Positions 1 through 8,843 of a stretch of DNA of 34,802 bases are shown here, piece by piece. A model generated the notes under the pieces. The model was not told the origin of the DNA. It did no database searches and saw nothing but the letters and a program-made list of their open reading frames with translations. The DNA comes from JBFGCT01 sp041581055 (GTDB lineage: Bacteria > Actinomycetota > Acidimicrobiia > Acidimicrobiales > Ilumatobacteraceae), in the NCBI GenBank assembly GCA_041581055.1, contig JBFGCT010000019.1, positions 1 to 34,802 of the forward strand. The letters are read 5' to 3'. Positions within the stretch are counted from its first letter, which is position 1, and each line of letters starts with the position of its first letter. A program made the translations under genes and the position numbers.

Positions 1-1769
<1,769 letters not shown>

Positions 1770-1778
1770 GACCCGCCC

Positions 1779-1784
1779 ACGCTA
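1779..1784 (-). promoter_or_regulatory. Putative -10 box of lepA (leaderless start)
   Basis: TAGCGT read on the minus strand, 9 nt before the lepA ATG. No ribosome-binding site fits between them. The same arrangement recurs at many gene starts in this window. Confidence 0.5.
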
Positions 1785-1794
1785 CCGTCGCCCG

Positions 1795-1823
1795 TTGGGA
1801 CGGGTGCGGGGCCCCGATAGGGT
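1795..1823 (+). promoter_or_regulatory. rpsT promoter (-35 TTGGGA, -10 TAGGGT)
   Basis: TTGGGA at 1795-1800 and TAGGGT at 1818-1823 are separated by exactly 17 bp, the ideal spacing for a primary sigma factor. Transcription should start near 1830, which leaves a leader of about 60 nt before the rpsT ATG. The lepA -10 lies just upstream on the other strand, so the 1770-1892 gap holds two divergent promoters. Confidence 0.6.
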
Positions 1824-1892
1824 TTCACGGCCGTTCGGCGCGGGATCCGCCTGCCCCGGAGCGACACATCGACGAAGGACGCACAGAGGCCC

Positions 1893-2147
1893 ATGGCCAA
1901 CATCAAGAGCCAGAAGAAGCGCAACAAGACCAATGCCAAAGCGCACGAGCGCAACAAGGCGGTCAAGGCCGAGCTGAAGACGCGCGTCAAGCAGGCCGAC
2001 GCGGCGATCGGCACCGACGACGACGGCGAGGCCCTGCGCGCCGCCGTCAAGCGCATCGACATGGCCGCCTCGAAGGGCATCATCCACAAGAACGCCGCGG
2101 CCCGCAAGAAGAGCCGCCTGATGAAGCGCGTCAACGCCGCCGGCTGA
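1893..2147 (+). CDS. rpsT: 30S ribosomal protein S20
   Basis: Primary 16S rRNA-binding protein of the small subunit. The 84-residue product begins MANIKSQKKRNKTNAKAHER, the hallmark S20 start, and is rich in Lys and Arg with the expected helical repeat pattern (AVKRIDMAASKGIIHKNAAARKKSRL). Its length matches the family (about 85). The ATG follows a purine-rich stretch (GAAGGA, then AGAGG) and a leader of about 60 nt, unlike its leaderless neighbours. S20 often autoregulates through its leader; that is family knowledge and no specific structure was identified here. It is convergent with holA. Confidence 0.97.
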   Translation: MANIKSQKKRNKTNAKAHERNKAVKAELKTRVKQADAAIGTDDDGEALRAAVKRIDMAASKGIIHKNAAARKKSRLMKRVNAAG

Positions 2148-2190
2148 CCACCCCGACCGCGACGCCATCCGACCGTTCTGTTCGCGGATT

Positions 2191-2207
2191 GTTGCGCTCA
2201 GCGCAAC
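2191..2207. terminator. Short perfect hairpin between convergent rpsT and holA
   Basis: GTTGCGC-TCA-GCGCAAC is a 7-bp perfect stem with a 3-nt loop, lying in the 92-bp gap between the converging rpsT and holA genes. No U tract follows in either direction, as is common in GC-rich actinobacteria. It could act as a bidirectional terminator. Confidence 0.5.
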
Positions 2208-2239
2208 CCCGCCGCGAGATTTCGGGTGGTTGTCGGGGG

Positions 2240-3199
2240 TCAGCGGCGGAGTTTGGAGAGGCGGGCGACGAGGACCTCCATCACGAGGTCCGACGACAGC
2301 TCCTTGGCCCCGCGCAGGTCGAGGTCGGCCTGGGCCAGCAACTCGATCGCCCGCTTCACCGAGCCGCCGCCGAGCCGCCGGTAGTTCTGCAGCGCCTTCT
2401 TGGCCGGGAACGCCGACTTGATCCCGGTGACCCCCATCGCCTCTTGCTCGGTGCGGGCGCCCGAACCGTCGAGCTTGGCGAGGTTGCCGTAGTGCGTGTG
2501 GAGGATCGACATGATCTGCAGCGGGTGCCGGCCCCCGGCGTGGATCATCCGGGCGAGCAGCGTCAGCGCCTTGGTCGTGTCGCCGGCGTCGATCGCGTCG
2601 GTGAAATCCCATGGCGGCACCCCACCGGCCTCCCCGAGGAACGGTTGGATCTCGGCGAACGACAGCTTCGCTTCGCCGCCGTACGTCGCGCGGAGCGTGT
2701 CGAGGATCGCGTCCAACCGGCCGGCGTCCTCGCCGAGCCACTGACCGAGCTGAGCCATCGCCGCGCCGTCGAGGCGGACGCCGGCCGCCTTGACCCGGTC
2801 GCTGACCCAGCCCTGACGATCCTTTGCCCGCGTCGGCGGTGACGTGTTGACGATCGTCCCGACCGCCTTGACCGCGTCGACCAACTTCTTCGCCACGCGC
2901 CCGCCGCCAGCCGCGAGTACCAGGTCGGAGGTGTCGAGCGGCGCGTCCAGGTAGCCGAGCAGCGGGGCCAGTTCGTCGGCCGTGAACCGCCCGACGTCGC
3001 GGGCGACGACGACCCGCTTGTCGGTCAGGAACGGCGGTGTTTGGGCGGCGTCGACCACGATCCGCAACTCGTACTCCTCGCCCTCGAAATCGTCGACCAT
3101 CATCGACCGGTCGCCGGCGCCGACGAGCTCGTCGACGAGGTCGTGCACCGCGGTCCGCAGGAGGCCCTCGTCGTCACCGGTCAGCAGATGTGTCGCCAA
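2240..3199 (-). CDS. holA: DNA polymerase III subunit delta
   Basis: Clamp-loader subunit that opens the beta sliding clamp during replication. The product of about 319 residues has the HolA layout: an N-terminal LLTGDDEGLLRTAVHDLV segment, a central FLTDKRVVVARDVGRF strand-helix unit, and the C-terminal helical collar (RHPLQIMSILHTHYGNLAKL, then AFPAKKALQNYRRL). Reading further upstream in frame gives only proline-rich sequence made by the antisense of comEC. I therefore place the start at the TTG at 3199, which overlaps the last 26 nt of comEC and implies translational coupling. The comEC-holA order is standard in actinobacteria. Confidence 0.9.
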   Translation of the reverse strand: MATHLLTGDDEGLLRTAVHDLVDELVGAGDRSMMVDDFEGEEYELRIVVDAAQTPPFLTDKRVVVARDVGRFTADELAPLLGYLDAPLDTSDLVLAAGGGRVAKKLVDAVKAVGTIVNTSPPTRAKDRQGWVSDRVKAAGVRLDGAAMAQLGQWLGEDAGRLDAILDTLRATYGGEAKLSFAEIQPFLGEAGGVPPWDFTDAIDAGDTTKALTLLARMIHAGGRHPLQIMSILHTHYGNLAKLDGSGARTEQEAMGVTGIKSAFPAKKALQNYRRLGGGSVKRAIELLAQADLDLRGAKELSSDLVMEVLVARLSKLRR

Positions 3200-4643
3200 G
3201 GGCTCGATTCTTATCGCGTCGGGCGGCCCGGGCGGCAACCGCCGCCATGCCGGCGGCGACGACCATCCAGCCGAACCACTTCCACGGGGGCTCGGGTTCG
3301 AGCCGCTCACCGAGCATCGCCACCGTGTCGACCCATCGGGTGCCGAACCGAGCCGGCAGCATCAGCACCGGCGCCGACACCGGCGCCCATCCGGCGACCA
3401 ACCCGGCCGGCAAGCCGTAGAGCATGACGAACCCGGCGACCGGCACGGCGAGCAGGTTGGCGGGAATGCTGACCAGCGGCAGCCGGCCGAACACGAGCAC
3501 GCTCGGCACGACGACGCCGACCTGGGCGCCGAGTGTCACCCCGAACGGCATCGCCAGCGGCCCGAGCCCGGGACACCGGGCGGCGAGCGGTGGGCCGAGC
3601 GCGCTCACGCCCGCCGTGGCGCCCACCGACAGCCAGAACCCGACCGACCAGACCAGCAGCGGATCGACCAGCACCAGCCCGATCACCGCAAGGCCGAGGA
3701 TGCGGACCGGCGCGCGCTCGCGCCCGGTGGCGAACGCGCTCGCCGACAGCGCGGCCATCGCGCCGGCGCGGACGATCGACGGCTCGACCCGGGTCAGCAC
3801 GACGAACCACCCGATCAACGCCAGCGTCACCAGCCAACGCGGCCAGGGCCGGAGCCGCCGCAACAGCGGCCCGGCCGCGGCCAGCACGAACGCGACGTTC
3901 TGCCCGGAGACGGCGGTGAGGTGGCTCAAACCGCTCGCCCGGAACCGTTGGATCATCGGGCGTGGCTGGTCGCGGTCGTCGCCGACGACGAGGCCGCGGA
4001 ACAGCGCCCCGTCGGCCGCGGGCAACGCCGACGCGGCGCGCTCGATCGCCGCCCGCACACGGTTGGACGCCCGCGCCATCGGGGCGCCGTCGTGCACGTC
4101 GCTCGCCCACTCCAGCTCGAACTCGCCGACGACGTGTTGCCAGGCCACTCGTCCGGCCCGCTGGGCGTCGAGCTGACGCCGCGCTCCGCTCACGAGAATC
4201 AATTGGCCGCCGCGCCACTCCCGCACCCTGAGCTGCTGGGCGCGGCCGCGCGACCAGAGCTCGTATCGCTCGCCGTCGACCTCGATGATCAGCCTGGTGC
4301 TCGACGGGTACGGCTGCGGGTCGTCGACGACGCGCACCCAGCCGGCGTACGGGCCCAGCGAGTCGGGCTCGAGTCCGGCCCAGGCGTGTTGCGACCGCAC
4401 CGCGCCGACGGCGGCGAGCGCGACGGCGACGATCGTCAGGCGTCCGATGCGGAACGGCAGCGTGCCCGCCACCGCGAGACAGACGGCGACCGCGATGTCA
4501 CCCGACCACACGGCGGCGGCGACCGTCAACGCCAGCGCCGCGACACCGAGGTCGGTCACCACCGGTCGACCGATGGGCCACCGCCGATGACGCGCCAGGC
4601 GCGCGAACAGGCCGTACGATGGTGGCCGCGTGTCGTCCCTCAC
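3174..4643 (-). CDS. comEC: ComEC/Rec2-type DNA uptake channel, no metallo-beta-lactamase domain
   Basis: Polytopic inner-membrane protein of the family that moves single-stranded DNA into the cytosol during transformation. From the GTG at 4643 it has about 489 residues; GTGs at 4562 or 4559 are alternatives and would shorten it by about 27. Visible are an N-terminal pair of membrane segments, a soluble OB-like region (STRLIIEVDGERYELW), the Competence-domain signature GLSHLTAVSGQNVAFVLA, and then about eight further hydrophobic helices. It stops right after the last helix, so the C-terminal metallo-beta-lactamase domain found in many ComEC proteins is absent. The start lies next to an opposing gene that begins at 4630. 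It overlaps holA at the 3' end. Confidence 0.87.
   Translation of the reverse strand: MRDDTRPPSYGLFARLARHRRWPIGRPVVTDLGVAALALTVAAAVWSGDIAVAVCLAVAGTLPFRIGRLTIVAVALAAVGAVRSQHAWAGLEPDSLGPYAGWVRVVDDPQPYPSSTRLIIEVDGERYELWSRGRAQQLRVREWRGGQLILVSGARRQLDAQRAGRVAWQHVVGEFELEWASDVHDGAPMARASNRVRAAIERAASALPAADGALFRGLVVGDDRDQPRPMIQRFRASGLSHLTAVSGQNVAFVLAAAGPLLRRLRPWPRWLVTLALIGWFVVLTRVEPSIVRAGAMAALSASAFATGRERAPVRILGLAVIGLVLVDPLLVWSVGFWLSVGATAGVSALGPPLAARCPGLGPLAMPFGVTLGAQVGVVVPSVLVFGRLPLVSIPANLLAVPVAGFVMLYGLPAGLVAGWAPVSAPVLMLPARFGTRWVDTVAMLGERLEPEPPWKWFGWMVVAAGMAAVAARAARRDKNRALGDTSADR
4615..4620 (+). promoter_or_regulatory. Putative -10 box for the 4630 gene
   Basis: TACGAT followed by 9 nt and then GTG at 4630, with no Shine-Dalgarno sequence. 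The box lies inside or at the 5' end of comEC on the other strand. Confidence 0.4.
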
Positions 4644-5097
4644 CCCCGCTCCCCCTCGGTCGGCGCCCACGCGCGGCGCAGCGCGCCCCTTGGCCGCCGG
4701 ACCGCGCTGGTACCGGGCGCGGATCCGCGGGTGGGGCCCATTTCTCGCGCTGGCGCCGCCCGGCATCGTCGGCGCCGTCGCCTGGAGCGCACTGCGCTTC
4801 TCCGACACATCGTGGAGCGGTGCGGTCGGGTTGGTCGGCGCCCTGCTCGCCGCGCCGGTGATGTTGTTCGTCGGCGCCCCGTTCGGCGACCGCGAGGTGT
4901 ACCCGCTGGCCGTCGCCGGATCCGGTGTGCTGTGGATGCTCGTCGGCTGGCTCGCGGCGCGACGGGCGACGCGCAACCCGATGGCGACGTGGGGCGCCTT
5001 CTGGCGGCACTACGGCTGGATGCTCGCCGGGATCTGGGTGGGCGTCGTGGCGGCGCTGGCCATCGCGACGGTGTCGCTCGGCAACTCGCTGCTCTGA
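4630..5097 (+). CDS. Small four-helix membrane protein of unknown function
   Basis: The 155-residue product is not a family I recognise. An Ala/Pro/Arg-rich N-terminus of about 40 residues is followed by four hydrophobic segments: about 41-58 (FLALAPPGIVGAVAWSAL), 65-84, 90-108 and 128-151 (WMLAGIWVGVVAALAIATVS). A short basic loop (RRATRNPM) lies between helices 3 and 4. The GTG start at 4630 sits 9 nt after TACGAT, so the mRNA may be leaderless. The gene is inverted between comEA and comEC, which are normally adjacent and co-directional. It is convergent with comEA (21-bp gap) and abuts comEC head to head. Codon-position GC bias supports this frame over the antisense ones. Confidence 0.75.
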   Translation: MSSLTPAPPRSAPTRGAARPLAAGPRWYRARIRGWGPFLALAPPGIVGAVAWSALRFSDTSWSGAVGLVGALLAAPVMLFVGAPFGDREVYPLAVAGSGVLWMLVGWLAARRATRNPMATWGAFWRHYGWMLAGIWVGVVAALAIATVSLGNSLL

Positions 5098-5118
5098 CCG
5101 CCTCGGGCGCCGTCGCGC

Positions 5119-5784
5119 TCATGTCGTGACCAGCTCGCGCAGCCCGTCGAGCTTGACCGGGCCGATACCCGGCACGCGGTCGAGGTCATCGACGCTGACG
5201 AACGGACCGTTGCGCTCGCGCTCGGTCACGATCGCCGCCGCGGTCGACGGACCGACGCCGGGGAGGGAATCGAGTTCGGCGATCGACGCCCGGTTGACGT
5301 CGACCGGGCCCGGCGGCGCCGACTCGCCGGCGACCGGCGCCAGCGGCACGTCCTCGCCGATGACCGGGACGTACACCCGCGCGCCGTCGCCGAGGACGGC
5401 GGCGAGGTTGATCGAATCCGGGTCGCCGTCGTCGGTGGCGCCGCCGGCGAGTTCGATCACGTCCTGCACCCGAGCCCCGTCGGGGAGCTCGTAGACACCG
5501 GGGCGGGCGACGGCGCCGGTGACGTGCACGGTCACGCGCCCGGCGGCATCGGCGCCCGCTGGCGCCGGCGGCGGCAGTGTCGGCGGGGCCGTACCGGTCG
5601 TGGCGCGCGGAAGGGCGGCCTCGGTCGGGGGTTGCGGCGCCCGCGTCAGCCAGAACGCTCCGGCGCACACCACGACGACGGCCGCCGCCGACGCGAGCAG
5701 GCGGCCGAGCCCGAACCACGTCACCCAGTCGGACGCGCGGCCGCGCACGGTGCGGAGCGCCGCGGGGCGCTGCAGGTTCTCCAC
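5119..5784 (-). CDS. comEA: ComEA-like DNA-binding competence protein
   Basis: Membrane-anchored receptor that binds double-stranded DNA at the cell surface and passes it to ComEC. The product of about 221 residues has a single membrane anchor at about 29-46 (LLASAAAVVVVCAGAFWLT), a Pro/Ala-rich linker, an SLBB domain (VTVHVTGAVARPGVYELPDG), and two C-terminal helix-hairpin-helix motifs at 160-221 (LDSLPGVGPSTAAAI and LDRVPGIGPVKLDGL). I chose the GTG at 5784 because GAGGAGG lies 6 nt upstream, one of the few strong Shine-Dalgarno sites in the window. An in-frame GTG at 5829 has none. comEC lies downstream on the same strand but is separated by an inverted gene. Confidence 0.92.
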   Translation of the reverse strand: MENLQRPAALRTVRGRASDWVTWFGLGRLLASAAAVVVVCAGAFWLTRAPQPPTEAALPRATTGTAPPTLPPPAPAGADAAGRVTVHVTGAVARPGVYELPDGARVQDVIELAGGATDDGDPDSINLAAVLGDGARVYVPVIGEDVPLAPVAGESAPPGPVDVNRASIAELDSLPGVGPSTAAAIVTERERNGPFVSVDDLDRVPGIGPVKLDGLRELVTT

Positions 5785-5905
5785 GATCGACCTCCTCGAC
5801 CGGTTCGGGCGCCAGCGGCGCGCGATCACCAGGAGGGAGTCGGCACCGATGACGATACCGGTCGGGATCGACGCGGCGACGTCTCGGTTCGACCGAGTTC
5901 CGCCG

Positions 5906-6955
5906 CTACCGGTCCGCCGGCGCGGCGACGCCCGACGAGGCGGCCCGCCAGAACGCGCGGTAGCTCGGGTACTCGATCTCGGGCGTGATCCAACCGGCGC
6001 GCACCAGCTCGGCGTGCATTCGGGGCAGGTTGCGCCACGGGACGCCCATGTCGACGTGATGGGCGAGGTGCCATCCGGTGTTGTACGGGACCAACAGGTA
6101 GCGCGCGCTCCGGCTCTGGCGGATCACGTGCGTCGTCTGGCGCCGGTCGCGCGAGCGGATCATGCCGCCGTGCTCGGCGATCGCCCGCATCCGGTTCGAC
6201 ACCCGCCACAGGGACGACCACGACAGGATCCACACCACGTACGCCAACGGTCGCAGTGTGGCGATCGAGGCGGCGAGCATCACCACGTGCACCGCCACGA
6301 TCTGGAGTGCCTCGGACTTGCCCAGCCGCACCTGGTGAGCCAGCCCACGGAACAGCTTCGAGGCGCTGTTGCCGAACGCGTCACGGCGCAGCTTGCGACG
6401 CCACGAGTCGCGCGGGATCGGGTAGCCGGCGTAGAGCGAGCGATCGGGTTCGTCTGGGCCCATCTCGTCGCGATGGTGGGCGAAGTGCGCCCGCCGGTAA
6501 GCCAACATCGCCAGGTACGTCGGGTAGGCGAGCAGCCAGCGGCCGACGCCGTCGTTCAGCCGCTGGTTGCTGAACAGGAGTCGGTGGGCGGCCTCGTGCG
6601 CCAGGATGTTGAGGCACACGTGCCCCCGCGCCAGCAGGACGAACCCCAGCAGGTACGACCACCACGTGTTGATCCAGGCGGCGGCGATGACGACGCCGAA
6701 CGACTGGGCGAGGGTGCTGGCCACCGCGAGCGCGTTGCGCAGGTTCGGGATGCGACGGAGCTCGTCGCGCAGCTCGCGGTTCGCCTTGCCCCGGGTGTTC
6801 AGGCGGTCGGTCGGCAGCACGTCGGGCAGCGCGCGCGGCGGTGGCACCATCGTCGAGGCCGTCGTCATCGTCGTCGGACGCGGCATGTCGGGCGGCGCGG
6901 AAGGCGGCGCGGTGGCCGCCGGCTCGGGGTCGGCCGTCGTCGTCACAGCGATCAT
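5906..6955 (-). CDS. Membrane fatty acid desaturase
   Basis: Di-iron membrane enzyme predicted to introduce a double bond into acyl chains or a related lipid. The three histidine boxes of the family are present: HEAAH (120-124), HFAHH (157-161) and HLAHH (296-300). They are separated by hydrophobic segments at about 84-110, 140-152 and 222-245. The first 45 residues are Thr/Pro/Ala-rich and probably disordered. The start is uncertain: the ATG at 6955 directly follows TGTAAC, whereas the GTG at 6946 lies 9 nt after that -10-like box and fits the leaderless pattern seen elsewhere. The gene is divergent from a PaaX-like regulator across a 72-bp gap, so control by that regulator is plausible. The substrate cannot be told from sequence. 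Confidence 0.93.
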   Translation of the reverse strand: MIAVTTTADPEPAATAPPSAPPDMPRPTTMTTASTMVPPPRALPDVLPTDRLNTRGKANRELRDELRRIPNLRNALAVASTLAQSFGVVIAAAWINTWWSYLLGFVLLARGHVCLNILAHEAAHRLLFSNQRLNDGVGRWLLAYPTYLAMLAYRRAHFAHHRDEMGPDEPDRSLYAGYPIPRDSWRRKLRRDAFGNSASKLFRGLAHQVRLGKSEALQIVAVHVVMLAASIATLRPLAYVVWILSWSSLWRVSNRMRAIAEHGGMIRSRDRRQTTHVIRQSRSARYLLVPYNTGWHLAHHVDMGVPWRNLPRMHAELVRAGWITPEIEYPSYRAFWRAASSGVAAPADR

Positions 6956-7027
6956 GTTACACTTTCTGATCGTTGTGGACAAGTTGCGTAATACGATTGG
7001 GGGCTCGACCGTGGCGCAGGTTCCGGG
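6956..7027. promoter_or_regulatory. Divergent promoter region, desaturase / PaaX-like regulator
   Basis: This 72-bp gap is AT-rich for the window. On the minus strand TTGTCC (6982-6977) and TGTAAC (6961-6956) lie 15 bp apart and could drive the desaturase. On the plus strand TACGAT at 6992-6997, within TAATACGAT, is the best -10 for the regulator. No clear operator palindrome was found. Confidence 0.45.
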
Positions 7028-7843
7028 TTGACGGCCGACGACAGGGTCGATGGTGTGGCCGCCGACGTGGCCAACGACCTCGGCATCCGCCCGCTCAACG
7101 CCCGCTCGGTCGTGCTCTCGGCGCTGCTGGGCTCGCACCCGCCCGAGTTGCCGGTCGCCGCGCTCGTCGCGCTCGGATCGGCGTTCGCCATCCCCCCGGG
7201 GACGGTGCGCACCGCGCTTTCGCGCATGGCGGCCAACGGCGAGGTCACCGCCGTCGACGGCCGCTATCGGCTGGCCGGTCGGCTCATCGAGCGCCAGCGC
7301 GAGCAGGACGAGGGCCGGGCCGCGCCGCCCCCCGAGTGGGACGGACAGTGGTGGAGCGCGACCACGCCCGGCGGGAACCGTCCGGCCACCGAACGGCGAC
7401 GCTTCCGCGCCGCGATGGTCGGCGCCCGCATGGGCGAACTGCGGCCTGGGGTCTGGATGCGTCCGGCGAACATCGGTGTGAGCGTCGACCGGCCCGCCGT
7501 GGTGCTCGTGCGGGGCGTGCTGACGGTCGGCGATCCGGCCGAACTGGTGCGACAGCTGTGGGACCTGGACGCCAGCGAGGCCCGGGCCGAGCACCTCCGC
7601 GTTGCGCTCGCCGGATCGACTTCGGCGCTCGAGGGCGGCGGCGACGCGCCGATCGCGCCGGCCTTCTCCACGTTCGCCGCCTGCCTTCGATACCTGCGGT
7701 CCGAGCCGCAACTCCCCCTCGAGCTCGCCGCGTCACCGGCCGCCCGTGCGCTGCGCGCCGAGTACGAACACGCCGAGCCGACCCTCCAGGCGCGCCTGCG
7801 CGAGATCAACCTCCGGTCGACCGGCGACACACCCCGACCATGA
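7028..7843 (+). CDS. PaaX-family transcriptional regulator
   Basis: The 271-residue product has an N-terminal winged-helix domain at about 20-85 (NARSVVLSALLGSH, then PPGTVRTALSRMAANGEV and a DGRYRLAGRLIERQ wing). The central and C-terminal regions match PaaX-type repressors (FRAAMVGARMGELRPGVWMRPANI, then a C-terminal PaaX_C-like region). PaaX controls phenylacetate degradation by binding phenylacetyl-CoA; relatives respond to other acyl-CoAs. No paa genes occur here, so the likely target is the divergent desaturase. The start is the TTG at 7028; an in-frame GTG at 7055 is possible. The gene lacks a good Shine-Dalgarno site. Confidence 0.82.
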   Translation: MTADDRVDGVAADVANDLGIRPLNARSVVLSALLGSHPPELPVAALVALGSAFAIPPGTVRTALSRMAANGEVTAVDGRYRLAGRLIERQREQDEGRAAPPPEWDGQWWSATTPGGNRPATERRRFRAAMVGARMGELRPGVWMRPANIGVSVDRPAVVLVRGVLTVGDPAELVRQLWDLDASEARAEHLRVALAGSTSALEGGGDAPIAPAFSTFAACLRYLRSEPQLPLELAASPAARALRAEYEHAEPTLQARLREINLRSTGDTPRP

Positions 7844-7859
7844 CCCGAGTCCGGCCACC

Positions 7860-7992
7860 CACACCGGTTTCCGTGACCGAACAGGCCCGCAGTCGACCAA
7901 TTCGGTCACCCAAACAGCTCGACCACCACACCGGTTTCCGTGACCGAACAGGCCCGCAGTCGACCAATTCGGTCACCCAAACCGGGAACGCG
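7860..7992. repeat. Two 67-bp tandem copies of a palindromic intergenic repeat
   Basis: Two near-identical units (7860-7926 and 7927-7992) fill the gap between the convergent regulator and thioredoxin genes. Each holds GTGACCGAA, a 19-nt spacer, and TTCGGTCAC (7873-7909 and 7940-7976). Outer arms CCGGTTT and AAACCGG extend the stem across a 2-nt mismatch (the second outer arm of copy 1 is imperfect, ending AAACAG). The same core with the same spacer length recurs at 25587-25767. The elements could fold as bidirectional terminators; their origin is unknown. Confidence 0.9.
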
Positions 7993-8003
7993 CGGGCGGG
8001 TGC

Positions 8004-8711
8004 TCAGTAGAGGCGGGCGGTGAGCTTGCGCCGGTACTCGGCGGTGCGCGGGTCGTGCGGGCCCATCAGCTCGAGCAGGTCGATGTACTTCTGGCGGGCG
8101 TCCTCGTCGCCCTTCACCTGGTCGATCAGGGCGGCGAGCTGGGCGTCGAAGTCGTCGTCGGGGGTGTCGCCCACGCGGGCGCTGGCGGCGACCTTGCGCG
8201 TCCGGTCGGTCTCGGGGATGCGGCTGAGGAGCTGCAGGGCCTCGTCGCGCTGACCGTCGGCGACGAGCAGCTCGCTCAGCGCCACGATCGCGTCCTCGTT
8301 CGCCGGCTCGAGCGTCAACGCCTTGCGCAAGCTCGCCTCGTCGCCGGCGGCGAGCAGTTGGCTCACGGCGACCTCCTGATCGGTCGGCAGCAACGAGTCG
8401 ACGAACTGCTTGACCGTGCTCTCGGGATGCGCCCCGGTGAAGCCGTCGACGACCGCGCCGTCCTTGAGCGCGTAGACGGCCGGGATCGACTGCACCTTGA
8501 ACGCCTGGCCGATCGCCGGGTTCTCGTCGACGTTGACCTTCACCAGCACGACCTTGCCGTCGGTGGCGTCGACCACGCGCTCGATGATCGGACCGAGCGT
8601 CGTGCACGGGCCGCACCACGGCGCCCACAGATCGACGACGACCGGAACGTCCTTGGACTTCTCGAGCACGTCGGACTCGAACGTTGCATCGGTGACATCG
8701 ACTGCGGCCAT
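8004..8711 (-). CDS. Thioredoxin-TPR protein (CnoX/YbbN-like)
   Basis: The 235-residue cytosolic protein has an N-terminal thioredoxin domain (about 5-110) with an intact WCGPC active site at 32-36 and the cis-proline segment SIPAVYALKDG. A C-terminal TPR-like helical region follows (VSQLLAAGDEASLRKALTLE, then SELLVADGQRDEALQLLSRI). This fusion matches CnoX/YbbN, a redox-linked co-chaperone that hands clients to GroEL or DnaK. E. coli CnoX has lost one active-site cysteine, whereas this copy keeps both. The ATG at 8711 follows TAAGTT by 7 nt, giving a leaderless start. An in-frame TTG at 8720 is less likely. Confidence 0.9.
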   Translation of the reverse strand: MAAVDVTDATFESDVLEKSKDVPVVVDLWAPWCGPCTTLGPIIERVVDATDGKVVLVKVNVDENPAIGQAFKVQSIPAVYALKDGAVVDGFTGAHPESTVKQFVDSLLPTDQEVAVSQLLAAGDEASLRKALTLEPANEDAIVALSELLVADGQRDEALQLLSRIPETDRTRKVAASARVGDTPDDDFDAQLAALIDQVKGDEDARQKYIDLLELMGPHDPRTAEYRRKLTARLY

Positions 8712-8718
8712 GGAGACC

Positions 8719-8738
8719 AACTTACCGGTGACTACCCT
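8719..8738. promoter_or_regulatory. Divergent -10 boxes, thioredoxin gene / small ORF-PAC2
   Basis: TAAGTT on the minus strand (8724-8719) lies 7 nt from the thioredoxin ATG at 8711. TACCCT on the plus strand (8733-8738) lies 9 nt from the small-ORF ATG at 8748. Both transcripts would be leaderless or nearly so. No -35 consensus was seen for either. Confidence 0.5.
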
Positions 8739-8747
8739 CGATCCTTG

Positions 8748-8843
8748 ATGAGCGACATGACCGGGTTCGACGTGCCCACCCTGACGGAGCGGTCGCAGCC
8801 GACCGTCGGTGGTGCGGGCGGACCGTCCGGAGCGCCACGATGA
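8748..8843 (+). CDS. 31-residue small ORF overlapping the PAC2 gene start
   Basis: The small ORF starts MSDMTGFDVPTLTE and ends GGAGGPSGAPR. Its ATG is 9 nt after the -10-like TACCCT. Its TGA stop overlaps the ATG of the downstream PAC2 gene as ATGA, the classic geometry of translational coupling. No family is recognised and no membrane segment is visible; the C-terminal half is Gly/Pro-rich. It may be a functional microprotein or only a leader ORF that delivers ribosomes to the PAC2 start, which has no Shine-Dalgarno site or nearby -10 of its own. Confidence 0.5.
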   Translation: MSDMTGFDVPTLTERSQPTVGGAGGPSGAPR

